NCBI GenBank assembly: GCA_012845835.1
Contig: JABAKD010000028.1
Location: 3,757,242-3,821,241, forward strand
From: Undaria pinnatifida
Lineage: Eukaryota; Sar; Phaeophyceae; Laminariales; Alariaceae
Length of the DNA: 64,000 nucleotides
Direction of reading: 5' to 3'
Part shown: piece after piece, positions 1-10,999 of the stretch
Layout of the letters: the number at the start of each line of letters is the position of its first letter
How positions within the stretch are numbered: position 1 is the stretch's first letter
The notes under the pieces: generated by a model
Databases searched by the model: none
What the model saw: the letters and a program-made list of their open reading frames with translations, nothing else
What the model was told of the DNA's origin: nothing
Program-made: the position numbers and the translations under genes

Positions 1-639
1 TGGTTGCTGTTTTGGGAACCACGGGCAGCGAAATTGTTTCGTGATTTCTCTTTTGTGGGCGGGTCCGCCTAGATATTTTCACTCGGAGTCGGCTCAGTTG
101 ATCTAGGTGCATCAACGTATAACTCCGTTTTAGGTGGGGTGGAGTCGCGTGGGTCTCATTCCCCGTGTGTGTTTGGTGTTCGAACAATTTTGTTTGTGGC
201 TTGACGGTGGTGTTGCTGTTTTGCCTCGTTTGAAACGGAGTATCGGGCACGGGCATGAAGTGTCACGCTTCTTACAGCCTCTCCCCGTTGGGTACAACAA
301 TTTTCTTCACGTCGCCTTGCCCCGGCTATCCCCACCGGAATGCCGGGTAGAGTGCCCGTGAGATCATGGTAGATACGAGTGTGTACTGCCATGTCTGCTG
401 GTGCTACTCTCATCACCGCTGTTGACTCTTGTGCCTACAGCTGAGTCAACTGTGTTTGCCAACTTTTCGTTATTCGTTTACTCCGCGGAGCATCTGAGAA
501 TCTATTTGCGCTGTCTCAGTTCGTGCTCTTCCCCGCCTACTGTACGCTTCCGTTTCCCGAGAGAAGGGAGGGGGGGCGAAGACGGTGGGGTTATCGCAAG
601 TTGCAAACCCTTTTGGGCTCGGTATGCGGCGATCAATTC
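1..639. other. Flank of gypsy remnant, no gene seen
   Basis: I see no convincing gene here. The right part (about 500-640) resembles 12,420-12,880 in the same orientation: a purine-rich stretch followed by a T-rich one. That makes it likely non-coding 3' sequence (UTR or LTR) of the minus-strand gypsy copy that begins at 640. I could not identify LTR ends (TG...CA) or a polypurine tract. Confidence 0.4.
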
Positions 640-1700
640 ATAGATCGGATTCAGGGCCGTATCCTCGGAGTCTTAGGTGGTACTTGTAGTGGTGGGGGCT
701 TGGTCTGCCAGGTCCTCGTTTATGATCTACTACCCTGTCTACGAAGTAGGACTCAATTTTGGGTTGAGCTGCGTCTGGATGGTCCAACTCGGGTAGGGGA
801 ATAGGCTCTCCTAAAAACAATTCCGCCAGCTTCTCAAATTGAGGTGCGGGTGGTGTCTCCCGTTGATGGTAGGGCTTTATATGGGCGAGGTGGACTGACC
901 CCTGTCGGGTGTCGTTCGTGAGTCGTACTCTATACACCACTGGTGATAATTGTGAGCAGACGACATACGGTCCTCGCCATGGTAATAGCAGTTCGGGTTG
1001 GGCCCATCCGAATCCTGGTAAAGTCTGTACACGAGTACTTCCTGTCCAGGTTTGAACACCGGGTACGGCTTAAGTTTGCTATGCTGTTCTGCCTGTTTGT
1101 CTGCACGCTCGGTTAAACTTCGGCATGCGCGCTCAAAAGCGATTTGCAAATTGTCCCGTGTGTTTTGTGCGAATTCCTCGGTGTCTGCTGTTTTTCCTAC
1201 ATGAGGAATACTGAGGATTATGTCGACTGGGAGTCGGGGTTGTCGACCATTAAGAAGAATGGTGTCTCATGCATCGTTGCACTAAAGCTAGTGTTGTGCG
1301 CTAGCTGTACAAACGGTAAGAGAGTGGCCCAGTTGCTTTGATCGATTGCACTGTGCATTGCTAGCATGCTGTGCATCGTTGAGCGCACCCGTTCGGACAC
1401 TGAATTACCCTGCGGCCGATACGGCGTTGTGCGGGTCTTCTTTTATCCGAGTATTTGTTGCAGCTGGTATATCACCTTATTCTCGAATTCGGGGCCTTGG
1501 CCACTATGCAAGGTTTCTGGTGGGCCGAAAATGCTGATTGTTCTCTCGATTATGGCATTGGCTACTGTTTCGGCCGTTTTATTAAAGTACTGTAGGCAGC
1601 AGTACCGCAAACCTCGTCAGGTGGTCCATCATGGAGAGAACTTAGTTACATTCGATCCCTGCGGCTGAAGTTGATACCGATTTGTACTCTACTTAGTCAA
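640..1700 (-). pseudogene. Ty3/gypsy integrase and chromodomain remnant
   Basis: Reading down from about 1,700, the minus strand gives broken pieces of a retroviral-type integrase. There is a segment with FGPPETLHSGQGPEFENKV (about 1,560-1,480), then TPYRPQGNS and LLPFVQLAHNTSF (about 1,430-1,270). These are typical of the DD(35)E core and its C-terminal side. From about 1,150 to 640 follow a post-core segment (VFKPGQEVLVYR) and a chromodomain-like tail ending KYHLRLRGYGPESDLE. In-frame stops and frameshifts separate the pieces, so it is not functional. Integrase joins element DNA to the host chromosome, and the chromodomain is thought to steer integration. The gag copy at 1.8-2.5 kb lies immediately upstream on this strand, so the reverse transcriptase of this copy has been deleted. 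Confidence 0.8.
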
Positions 1701-1810
1701 CCGTTATTCGTTGAAATGGCCGCTCGACGGGTAAATGGCCTGTCGGGAGTTTGGGTCTGTTGTGTGCTGTTTTTCGTCGTTGGCAAGCTTGGCATTTTTC
1801 GCATCACTCT

Positions 1811-2497
1811 CGACTCTGCTTTCTGTTTCTACGGCTGGTCCAACTCCACGAGGTACTGCTAGAACACTCAGAACCTGCTGCTTATTTTCTAAGTCTGTTA
1901 CAGTATTCGACTGGTTGTCTGCGCGTACTTGTTTCGCGCGGGTACTCGCCGGAGGGGCGGTGCCCTCCTCTTACTACTAGGTCTACCGGCACTTACCACG
2001 GCTACGCTAGCTGATCGCGCTATCGTTTCTACCGCGGGTTTGGTGATCCTAGTACGCCTACTCCCCGAACCGGTTTGAGGCAACCGGCGCGGGCCCCCTC
2101 ACGGTTTTTGTGTGACCACGATGCCGTCACACTCGTGGGCTCTGGCCAGCCTACAGTCTGGGCGTGAGTGCGAGTTGCGGTGGCGGCACATCGGGTAGTC
2201 ACACTCTTTTCCCGACGCTACCTTGGGCTTCCTACTTTTTCCCCCGTCGCCACTTGGCGACCTGCCCCGCTTGTCCGACGGGCCTTGTGCTGCTGGCTCG
2301 AATGTGACGCTTTTGCTTCGGCCTCGCACCGCCGTCAGTTTCGATACGGTCGCTTTCTCGATGTTGGCCATCGATGTGATTAACTCTTCAATCTGCTTGT
2401 CAGAAGGCCCACTCACGGGTTTCCTGCTGCCAGGCAGCACCAGCTCCAAGACCCACGCTGGCGGCGTGGTGCCGTCGAGCATGCACTTCCGCGTCGA
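1811..2497 (-). pseudogene. Gypsy gag / gag-pol junction, minus-strand copy
   Basis: The minus strand encodes a Gag-like region. First comes a segment with MLDGTTPPAWVLELVLPG (spacer 2,497-2,337), then a basic stretch. Then comes a zinc-knuckle-like cluster CDYPMCRHRNSHSRPDC (about 2,190-2,130), followed by a stop and the start of the pol/protease reading frame (about 2,083-1,811). Gag would package the element RNA, and the Cys/His cluster would bind nucleic acid. The same sequence occurs in the opposite orientation at 2,498-3,046. Downstream on this strand it breaks off and runs straight into integrase pieces, so protease and reverse transcriptase are missing. Confidence 0.65.
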
Positions 2498-2734
2498 GAC
2501 GGCGGTGCGAGGCCGAAGCAAAAGCGTCACATTCGAGCCAGCAGCACAAGGCCCGTCGGACAAGCGGGGCAGGTCGCCGAGTGGCGACAGGGGAAAAAGT
2601 AGGAAGCCCAAGGTAGCGTCGGGAAAAGAGTGTGACTACCCGATGTGCCGCCACCGCAACTCGCACTCACGCCCAGACTGTAGGCTGGCCAGAGCCCACG
2701 AGCGTGACGGCATCGTGGTCACACAAAAACCGTG
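2498..2734 (+). pseudogene. Gypsy gag C-terminus with zinc-knuckle cluster, plus copy
   Basis: This is the plus-strand arm of the inverted duplication. It encodes the end of Gag: a basic Ser/Lys/Arg-rich segment and the cluster CDYPMCRHRNSHSRPDC, stopping at 2,733-2,735. The frame that reads through it begins in antisense sequence of the other copy, so the N-terminal part of that open frame is an artefact of the inversion. The protease/pol frame starts just downstream (2,751). Confidence 0.65.
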
Positions 2735-2750
2735 AGGGGGCCCGCGCCAA

Positions 2751-3704
2751 TTGCCTCAAACCGGTTCGGGGAGTAGGCGTACTAGGATCACCAAACCCGC
2801 TGTAGAAACGATAGCGCGATCAGCTAGCGTAGCCGTGGTAAGTGCCGGTAGACCTAGTAGTAAGAGGAGGGATAAGTGTGGCCGAACAAAGAGCACCACC
2901 CCTCTGGCGAGTACCCGCGCGAAACAAGTACGTGCAGACAACCAATCGAATACTGTAACAGACTTGGAAAATAAGCAGCAGGTTCCGAGTGTTCTAGCAG
3001 TACCGCGTGGAGTTGGACCAGCCGTAGAAACAGCAAGCAGAGTCGAGAAGAATAGTCAGCGTCAGAATGATACGTTTTCACCTTCCATGGTACCACAAGC
3101 GTTGTTTGTTTCTGCGGCATCCCGCAAACTAAACGAGAATATTAAACATGAAGTTTTATTTTCATGCAACGCTAACCGAGAAACGCACTTTGATGCTTTC
3201 CACGCGTCTGCCATGAGTGGGTATCCCAGATGTTCCACAGCTCTCAACTCTACATCAAAGCGCGTACGAGTAAACGCCAGAGATAATGATTATCCGGTGC
3301 ACAATGTCACGATTGACACCGCGACCCATGTACCATGCATATTTGTTCACTTTGTACAGACACTTCCCACAATGAAAGACACTCAAATTTTTCTAGTGCT
3401 CCCGGGAGCGATCAACCTCAGCAGTGCTGATGGGTCGCCTCTCACAATGTTAGAATATGTTCGCTTTCAACTCACACTAGGAGATATTACCCTACCAGCC
3501 GAAGCGCTCGTATTGCCCTCTTTAGGGCCAGACATTATGCTACTCGATAACACCATCATGGGCGCCTTCGGAGGTGTCCTCGACTGGGGTATAGAGCAAT
3601 TGTCATTCCAAACCTCTCAAGTGACGATCAAAGCATCTCATCGTAGACTTTACAGCACACTCCGAGAACTCTGCGACAGCTCAGTGCTCCGTGGTCACAG
3701 TTAA
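2751..3704 (+). CDS. Gypsy retropepsin-like polyprotein segment
   Basis: This open frame of about 317 codons lies between gag and reverse transcriptase, as in Ty3/gypsy pol. The first 130 residues are a low-complexity basic linker. The second half looks like a retropepsin: SSADGSPLTM, then FQLTLGDITLPAEALVLP, then the GPDIMLLDN block, which takes the place of the usual 'G.DiilG.d' motif, and VLDWGIEQLSF. I cannot find an intact catalytic D-T/S-G triad at the expected place, where the sequence reads LPGAINLSS. The protease is therefore probably dead even though the frame is open. It would process the Gag-Pol polyprotein. The boundary is set by the stop at 3,702-3,704. Confidence 0.6.
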   Translation: MPQTGSGSRRTRITKPAVETIARSASVAVVSAGRPSSKRRDKCGRTKSTTPLASTRAKQVRADNQSNTVTDLENKQQVPSVLAVPRGVGPAVETASRVEKNSQRQNDTFSPSMVPQALFVSAASRKLNENIKHEVLFSCNANRETHFDAFHASAMSGYPRCSTALNSTSKRVRVNARDNDYPVHNVTIDTATHVPCIFVHFVQTLPTMKDTQIFLVLPGAINLSSADGSPLTMLEYVRFQLTLGDITLPAEALVLPSLGPDIMLLDNTIMGAFGGVLDWGIEQLSFQTSQVTIKASHRRLYSTLRELCDSSVLRGHS

Positions 3705-3765
3705 CACCAATATAGAGTCGGTACCAGTCTTGTGACACAAATGCTGCATCCCCCCCCAGAGTGAG

Positions 3766-5355
3766 ATGGCAGTACACGTAGAGTCAGCGACAGCACCCAC
3801 AGAGACCACTGCTGCACTCATTGAACCACTCATCGTCACGTTCGAAGACATCGACTCGTCCGCCGGTCCTGAAGCTTTTCAAAATATGATAGTTGCTCGT
3901 ACAGTGAGTTACTGGTCGGCCGCTGATAAAACAGCGGTAGTTCAGATCGCAAACCCGTCCCACCAATACGTATAACACCTTATTAGGTCACATTGCGCCC
4001 GTATCGGTAGCCCTGAACAAGACGACCACCCAGTGCAATTCAAACAGACAGCAAGGCAACGGAATCCACGCGTAACTAACTTCGTGCAGCACTTACTCGA
4101 GCATTTGGTAAAACCACGTTTACACCTGCCGAATGCGAACAAGTACGGACTCAATCCACGAAAGATCGCAGCGTTTTTTTCCTTGTCACCTCAAGAGCTA
4201 GGTATATGTACCCTAGCCGAAGCAACGTTTCCTCCTAACCAGGAACACGGCCTGTAAATAGAACCCCGTACCGTGCAAACCCACGCGTACAGGAGACTAT
4301 CGACAAGTGCATGAACCAGATGGAACAAGATGGAACAATTGAACAGCGCCCTAGTCCCTGGGGTTCCGCAGCAACTATTGTCGCAAAATCAGACGGCACT
4401 CCACGGTTCTGAGTAGATTACAGGTCGACCATAAATAAAAATCTGATCAAAAAGTCCTGGCCCAAGCCTAACATAGAAAGCCACCTTGACACGGTCGGAG
4501 GAGCACGCTATATAACTGTGTGTGATGCACAGAAAAAGATCCAACAAAAGAATATGACCACTCCCATTAAGGAAAAACTCACCCACAAGTAAGTTACATG
4601 TACCAACAACGTAGCTTGCAAAAATGAGCATTGACCCGAAATTCGTCGAACTCACGGCTGACGTCCTTGAAATATTAGTGTAAAATGCTTACCACCAAAT
4701 ACCAGTAGCAGAGAGCGAACAAGATAAAACTGCTTTTGTGACGCAGAACGGAAATTGGGTTTTCAAACGCCTACCCTTCGTTATTGGTAACGCGCCGTTT
4801 CTGTTCTCACAAATTATTCACTAGCTTTTGCACATTTTGGTCCAAAAAGTGGGCTCTCGGTTTATATGGACGACTGTATATGTTGTTCATCCACCTGGAC
4901 AGGCCACTTACAGCTGCTAGAAAATATGTTCAAAGCCTTGCAAGCAGCCGGCCTCACCCTCAAACCATCGCAAGTACGGTTTGGCCCCCGAGAAGTTAAA
5001 TACTTGGGACACATACTGACGGCTGACGGTATTCGGATCGGTGAGGATCGCGTAAAAGCTATAGTTGACTTTCCGACGCCTAAAACCATGAAGGAGTTGC
5101 GGTCAGTACTAGGAATGGTTAACTTTGTACGAAAGTTTATACCTAACTTAGCCGATATCATAGCACCCCTGGTAGCCCTCACGAAAAAAGAGGCCGCCAA
5201 AGAAGTCGCTAAACGTTGGAGACCAGAACACGATCAGGCGTACGCAACAGTGAAAAAATTGCTCACTCAGGCGCCCATACTTCAATTTCCCGATTTTTCT
5301 GAAGATTTTGCGATACACGTTGGCGCCTCAGAAGCAGGCGCAGGTGCATTCCGGT
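3766..5355 (+). pseudogene. Ty3/gypsy reverse transcriptase remnant
   Basis: Pieces of a gypsy reverse transcriptase follow in order on the plus strand. The primer-grip/finger region (GTIEQRPSPWGSAATIVAKS, about 4,330-4,390) is followed by a stop and then VDYRSTINKN. AYHQIPVAESEQDKTAFV appears at about 4,690, then FKRLPFVIGNAPFLFSQ. The catalytic YMDD sits at about 4,864-4,875. The thumb/connection segment has KYLGHILTADG and LGMVNFVRKFIPN, and reading reaches the start of an RNase H-like region (DFAIHVGASEAGAGAF) near 5,350. Several stops and a foreign block of about 150 bp at about 4,535-4,685 make it non-functional. At about 5,356 it changes abruptly into unrelated sequence, so RNase H and integrase are missing. 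Short frames at 3,766-3,975 and 4,033-4,257 are the linker between protease and RT. Confidence 0.85.
4535..4685. repeat. Insertion splitting the RT between VCDAQ and AYHQIP
   Basis: The RT reads up to VCDAQ near 4,530 and resumes with AYHQIP near 4,690. The roughly 150 bp between are not part of the polymerase. They contain CTTGCAAAAATGAG and AAATTCGTCGAACTCACGGCTG, loosely like a reverse-orientation piece of repeat family B found elsewhere in the window. Confidence 0.4.
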
Positions 5356-5850
5356 CGTCATGTATTCGTACTCGTGGGTTCGAATCCCACGGTGGTCACC
5401 ACTATGGAGCCTGGCCTCTCGCGGGTCCTGGTGTCGGAGAGGGCGGTCCTGGAGATCTGGTGCTCGTCTCGTAGCTGGCGTCGGAGCGGAGAGGGCGTCG
5501 CGAAGCTGAAGTCGAAGCGGACAAGGCGTCGCAGAGCTGAAGTCGAAGCGGAGAGGGCGTCGCGGTGCTGAGGTCCCTTGACGGTCGCCTTCACAGCGGA
5601 CGCACGCTGAAACCTTTCTTTCTTAGGCTTAGCAAGGAGATGCTAGGGCTAAAGTGACGGTGAGCTTATGCCCTCTCGCCATGCGGCGGGATTATCTTTC
5701 GGTGGCTGACCTTCCGGGGACGGGTCAACGCCGTCTATGACGGGTGACACCGCTCGCGACCCGGGGTCGTGTACTGCCTAACCGGTGACGTGTCCTCTCG
5801 CGCATGCGTGTACGAGATCTACGATAGGTATCTACGACCCTGTCTTCCAC
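5356..5850 (+). other. tRNA T-arm-like sequence and short tandem repeat at gypsy break
   Basis: Right after the RT break there is a perfect T-arm: stem GTGGG/CCCAC (5,374-5,378 and 5,386-5,390) around loop TTCGAAT. It contains an exact Pol III B-box (GGTTCGAATCC, 5,377-5,387). No D-arm or 5' half of a tRNA is visible, so I read it as a truncated tRNA or SINE head. At about 5,485-5,575 is a short tandem repeat (unit about 33 bp, GAAGTCGAAGCGGA...). The remaining bases to 5,850 show nothing I recognise. Confidence 0.4.
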
Positions 5851-6499
<649 letters not shown>

Positions 6500-6789
6500 G
6501 TAAGCACTCCAAAAATTAAAAGTGCAGTTGCTTTTGTGGGTGGTCAAGGGTGCCCGGGGATTGGGATAGCATACACCTCACATAAAAAATGATCAGAATG
6601 GAAAACTAACCGGAACGCTGTGATCGCATTCACGATTCACGATGACAACGAAAACCGCCTGCTGGTACAGGATGCGAATTCTAAATTGACGGCGCCAAAA
6701 CACAAAGACCCCTTTCGAGTTGGCTCAAGCGCCCGCCAATCACCAACCGCAGACAAGTTGTCGGCTGTTACGAAAATCCTGAAGGGTGA
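6500..6789. other. No gene seen
   Basis: This spacer lies between the microsatellite and the fold-back repeat. I see no conserved coding or RNA signature. Confidence 0.5.
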
Positions 6790-8150
6790 CTAAAGACTTG
6801 AACTTCTTTGCAAGACTGAACGTCTTTGTAGCAATCACCCTGTTGACCCTGGTGTATGTTATTGATAGCTAGCACCGAGGGGAGACGCGGGCCTATACGT
6901 ATCCTTCTTGACGACTTGGAGACCCCGTAATACGCGCGATCGGAGTATCCCACACACCTAGCAAAGGCGAGGTTCGACGAAATCCTTGATTCACAGCTAT
7001 AGTGTTTTATATTTTGTAATGTATGTATATGTATATGCTGCGCGAGTTTGCCTGTTCGCGACTTACGACAGGTATGATATGGTATGATACGAGTACGTAT
7101 ACCTGGTACCATTTTTACGAGCAAATGCGAATTTCTAACTTTGACGCCAAAGGACCCGTTTTGGCTGGTACGAGGTCCAACCGCCGCCCGACCACCAACG
7201 CCCAACACACATAATTTGACGGCAGTTACTATTAATAGTATATTTCTGCGCGAGTTTTTAATATAGCGACAGCCGTTCTATCTTACGAGCTGTCCTGTGC
7301 CAAGTGCCAAGTAGCGGCTGAATACCTACCAGGTATAGCATATTATAAAAATACACTCCAGCTGTGAGATCGAAGATTTTTTCAAACTCATCTTTGCAAG
7401 CTGTGTGTGATACTCCGATCGCGCGTATTACCGGTTGTGTGTCCTCATTAAGGATATAGGTCGGCGACTCCCCTTGGACCTACAGTGTAGCTATCAGGGT
7501 CAACAGGGTGATGTTAGTCAGTCTGTGCGCGGAAACTGTAAAACCCGTTTTGTGAGGGGGACAAAATCTGACAGCTGTGGAAGGAAAGGCATCAGTTTAT
7601 CAAGTGTATCCTGTAATTCGTATAACCGGTGAGGGGAGGGCGGAGTTTTGAGGGGCGTGGGGCATGGCTTTGAACAAGAGGGAGCGCGGGGGGGGGGGGG
7701 GGGACGGGCAGGGCACCTCAACCTGTGCGTGGAAACTATAAATCCTTCAAGGGGGTAAATCTGACGGTTCTGGAAGGAATGCACCAGTTTATCATGTATA
7801 TCCTGTAAGTCGTACAACCAGTGAGCAGAGGGCGGAGTGTTCGAGCTGGTGGGTGGGCGGGGGAGGGGGGGTTGGGGCAAAAAGGCTTTTAACAGCTTTA
7901 GGTCGCATAAATGTAGGGGTTTGCTATACACGTGGTGCTAGGTCTAGGCAATGGTGCGGGTGGTGGGGAAGGAGGGGGCGTTTGGGGGGGGGGGGGGGGG
8001 GGGGATGAATTGGAGCAGCGGCATGGGTGGCTCTAGAAAGATAATGAGGTGATTTCGATGTTAGGCGGGACGTTGGAGCAAGAGGGAGCGGGGGAGAAAA
8101 AAAGGGGGGGCGGAGGGTTTTAACAGGTTTAGGTCGCATATAATGTATCA
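6790..8150. repeat. Family B fold-back element, copy 1
   Basis: Family B is marked by a block running from ACACTCCAGCTGTGAGATCG through ATCGCGCGTATTAC, GGATATAGGTCGGCGACTCC and GGGTCAACAGGGTGA. It occurs reversed at 6,790-7,020 and forward from about 7,341, separated by a spacer of about 320 bp, so the pair forms a long stem-loop. The forward arm continues into two tandem subunits of about 190 bp (starting near 7,525 and 7,715) with CAGTTTATCA and G-runs, ending near 8,150 at GGTTTAGGTCGCATA. No transposase is seen. Confidence 0.8.
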
Positions 8151-8379
8151 TAATCGGAATACGAAATACCTGCTGGGTGGTACTGGTATATGTTTACCAT
8201 GTACCTGGCACCAATCATATAAACAGTAATACCATAGAATATGTCGGAGCTTTATTATTCGAATACGGAATACTAACGACCTCGCAATCTTGAACCACGC
8301 CCTTGCCGTGCCCCTGCTACTGTATCTACGTCATACAGCATTATGCACTATATACCAAGGGGTCTTTGCGGGGCGGCCC

Positions 8380-8690
8380 ACGGCTCGACGACCGGGCCGG
8401 GCCGGGGATGGGCAATATTTCACGGGCCGGCCCGAGCCGGGTTTGAGTATCTGATTACCACGCGGGCCGAGCAGGGCCCGGGTTGAAAAAATTGAAGAGT
8501 CTCGCGGACCGGCCCGCCCATGTTTGAAAATCTGAAAATCTCACGGGCGGAGCCAAGCCGAGTTTGACGATCTGAAGAACTCACCGGCCGGGCCTGGCCT
8601 GGCCGAAGGTCGTTCGTACTCATGAGAATCTCGCGGGCCGGGCTGGGCCGGGCCGAAAACCGCGAGATGCGGATTTCTTACGGACCCGGC
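8380..8690. repeat. GC-rich GGGCCGG minisatellite
   Basis: Imperfect units of about 55-60 bp combine GGGCCGGGCC-type blocks with GTTTGAAAATCTGA-like spacers, repeated five or six times. A related array with GACCCGACCCG blocks is at 48,340-48,860 in the opposite orientation. Confidence 0.8.
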
Positions 8691-9701
8691 TGACATGATC
8701 CGCGAATAGACCCACGTTTTTTGTCGTTGGCGACCCCCGCCCGACCCGTGACAAAATCTCACTGGTTACTAGTTTATGGCCTTGCCTGTGTCGACACGCC
8801 AGTATTCCATATTCCGAACGTGTGCATGGCAGTGATGATACCGGTACGGAATTCGAATTCACCAAAGTAAACAATACCAAATACGGCGTCAGGCCTATTC
8901 TTTTTCAGTCTGATCCGTGAGTCGAAAATGGTCTTTTCCGACTGGATTATTCTGGACCTCATTCTTATCGTCAGTCGAGTCGATTTTGTACTTTTTTGCT
9001 CTTTCTGGAGGCGGTTGATGTGAGGGAGTACTGGTGTGTGGCGGTCGAACGTCGGTTGGCTTTATGCTTCGAGCGTTGTCCGCGTGCAACGCGTGCTTCC
9101 ACGCTCCACGAGCCCTCGTGCGTGCGGGTCGGTGGCGTTGGACTTGGCCCAAAAACCACCAAAGCTACGTTCTTGGCGTTGCACTCAGCGGAGAACCACG
9201 AAAGCTATAGCAAGCGTAGCCGTTGTTGGGGAAATGTCATCGATACCGCGCGCAGCTGCCATCTGTCATCGTTGATACACGCTGTTGGCGGGCGGGACTA
9301 GGAATGTGCCACGCTGACTTGCGGCGAGGAGCAGCAGCAGCAGTGATGGCAACCAAGCTGGCGTCGGCTTTGATGTACGATACTGTGGTACTTGGTATAG
9401 GTGTGTGGGAGTGCGTGTGTTTTTCTCGTGGGCTGAACAATGCGATGGGTTCATAAACGTTTTAGACTGAGCAATCCGACAGGCACATCCTGTCGGATCG
9501 ATTACTTTCTTCGACTAGATGTGGGAGTCGGATTGCTGAGTCGAAAAGGCGCTTTTTCGACTGTGTAAGAAGCCCGATTTGGTCTCCAGTTGGCAAGGTC
9601 CTTTTTCGACTCACGGGTCCGATGTATATAGATTGGCCTCAGACGTAACTTCCTCCAATCGGGCGATACTCATCTTTGCAAGGCATCCGTGGTCCATCGG
9701 G
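8691..9701. other. No supported gene
   Basis: Several short frames exist but none shows a recognisable motif. At 9,455-9,600 a short stretch contains GGCACATCCTGTCGGATCGA and near-repeats of 'GGATTGCTGAGTCGAAAA'. Confidence 0.4.
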
Positions 9702-9977
9702 GAGTCATCCCACGACAGTAGGGGCTGCAGTTGGTGGATTAACTAACAATGTACCTGTCCGACGATTGAGCTCCTCAAGTGAGGAACTGGCTGTTAGTCA
9801 TTGATCAAGTAATTTCACGAGTACATATGTGTTTTGGGACTAAGGCATCGAAGCTTGGTCGGGTTGTGCGAACGAATGCCTTCCAAGCCTTGTGGTATCG
9901 GGTGAGATATTGAGCTCCTCATGTCAGGACCTCAGGGACTGATCTGATGATGATGCACTCCTACCGTGGGATGGCTC
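9702..9977. mobile_element. MITE family F, copy 1
   Basis: Terminal inverted repeats GAGTCATCCCACG (9,702) and CGTGGGATGGCTC (ending 9,977) bound 276 bp that share the core GCTTGGTCGGGTTGTGCGAA with the copy at 33,339-33,597. No ORF is present, so mobility would need a transposase supplied in trans. Confidence 0.8.
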
Positions 9978-10079
9978 AGGACGCGCGTTAACAGGCCGGT
10001 GATTTATAAATCCTGACTAGATCCCGGAGGTGGCGATGTCGTGGTGATGTCGCGGTAGAACGTTCCCGAAGCTCTGATC

Positions 10080-10215
10080 CCTGGCAGCTGTCGTTGTGGC
10101 CTAGCTGGTAGCTGGTACCTGGTCCGGGGGGGGGTAAGGGAAGACACCTGTGACCACGGCTTGTCCAGAAGCTCGCTGAGGGCAAAACCTCTAACGAATT
10201 GAGCTGGAAAGTAAA
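10080..10215 (+). repeat. SINE1 3' fragment
   Basis: This has the SINE1 3' hallmark CACCTGTGACCACGGCTTGT followed by CCAGAAGCTC and GAATTGAGCTGG. It matches 41,050-41,145 and, inverted, 47,820-47,990. The head with the Pol III boxes is missing. Confidence 0.7.
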
Positions 10216-10252
10216 AAGTGATTATCGTCAAAATAACAAAGAAAGCATGGAT

Positions 10253-10390
10253 GGCCACTCAGCTCGGAGTTAGCATCGCTGAACCACCCCCGAGCTAGGT
10301 GGTCGCTCCCGGTGACACGTTCATATAATCGTCTCCACCAGATCCGTATCCATTCACCCACTATATGAAAACCGGGGATGGAACCAGTAT
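10253..10390 (+). repeat. Repeat G, left copy
   Basis: Shares GCATCGCTGAACCACCC, GGTGACACGT, CACCAGATCC and GAAAACCGGGGAT with 12,241-12,372 in the same orientation. The two copies bracket the TIR element at 10.6-12.0 kb as direct repeats. Confidence 0.75.
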
Positions 10391-10856
10391 CTCTAGGGCT
10401 ACAACTGGCAGCTTCGATCAGTAGATGTTGCAGTGATTGTACCAGCAATTAGTTTACTGGGTTCGAGCGAATCGAGCCCTCCTCTATCCACCCGGAACTC
10501 GTTTGTATGGGTTTCCGTGATGAAATGTGGCGTGTTTCTTGGACGTGAACGTAATATCAAACCTACCGACCACCTACTGGCAGGCTCAATCAGTAGATGG
10601 ATACTGCCAGGAGTAATCTACTGGCAGTACATACAGTTAGGGCTGGGACTGGCAAAGCTTTAGACGTAGAATTTGGAAAAAAAATGTCCCATTGTCGTTT
10701 CTTTGGGAAAAATACTCTTTAGGAAATCAACCAATCAGCGAGGGGGGGAAAGGCCCCGCATCACCTACAAAAAACTGTTCGTGAAAACAAAGCCTGTGCC
10801 GCTTGCTGCTGTTCTGCGGCAAAAAAGTTGGAGCGTGTCTAGAAAAAAAAGTAGCT

Positions 10857-10858
10857 GC

Positions 10859-10891
<33 letters not shown>

Positions 10892-10892
10892 C
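10857..10892 (+). repeat. (CTG)n microsatellite
   Basis: About 11 CTG triplets inside the TIR element, bordered by other GCTGCT runs. Confidence 0.9.
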
Positions 10893-10999
10893 CGAGGTGC
10901 TGCTCCACCCCCCGCGTGTAGCAGCGTACTCAAGGGACAGCTAGCGTGGGCGGAACACATCTTCTGGTGGGCCCTCCGGCAAGATGGCCGACAGCAGGC

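Larger units (their letters stand above)
1811..3046. repeat. Large inverted duplication of gypsy gag
   Basis: Two arms of about 525-550 bp (1,811-2,336 and 2,498-3,046) are near-identical inverted copies around a 161-bp spacer. The spacer belongs to the minus-strand copy, because it continues that copy's gag. The right arm carries an extra block of about 20 bp near 2,880-2,900. Outside the arms the two sides differ: integrase remnants on the left, protease and reverse transcriptase on the right. This is a head-to-head fusion of two copies, and it could extrude as a cruciform. Confidence 0.9.

Noticed and set aside
2099-2735. Two 170-residue ORFs starting MGFLLFP on opposite strands
   Set aside because: Their N-terminal halves are antisense of gag created by the inverted duplication. 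Only the C-terminal halves are real gag.
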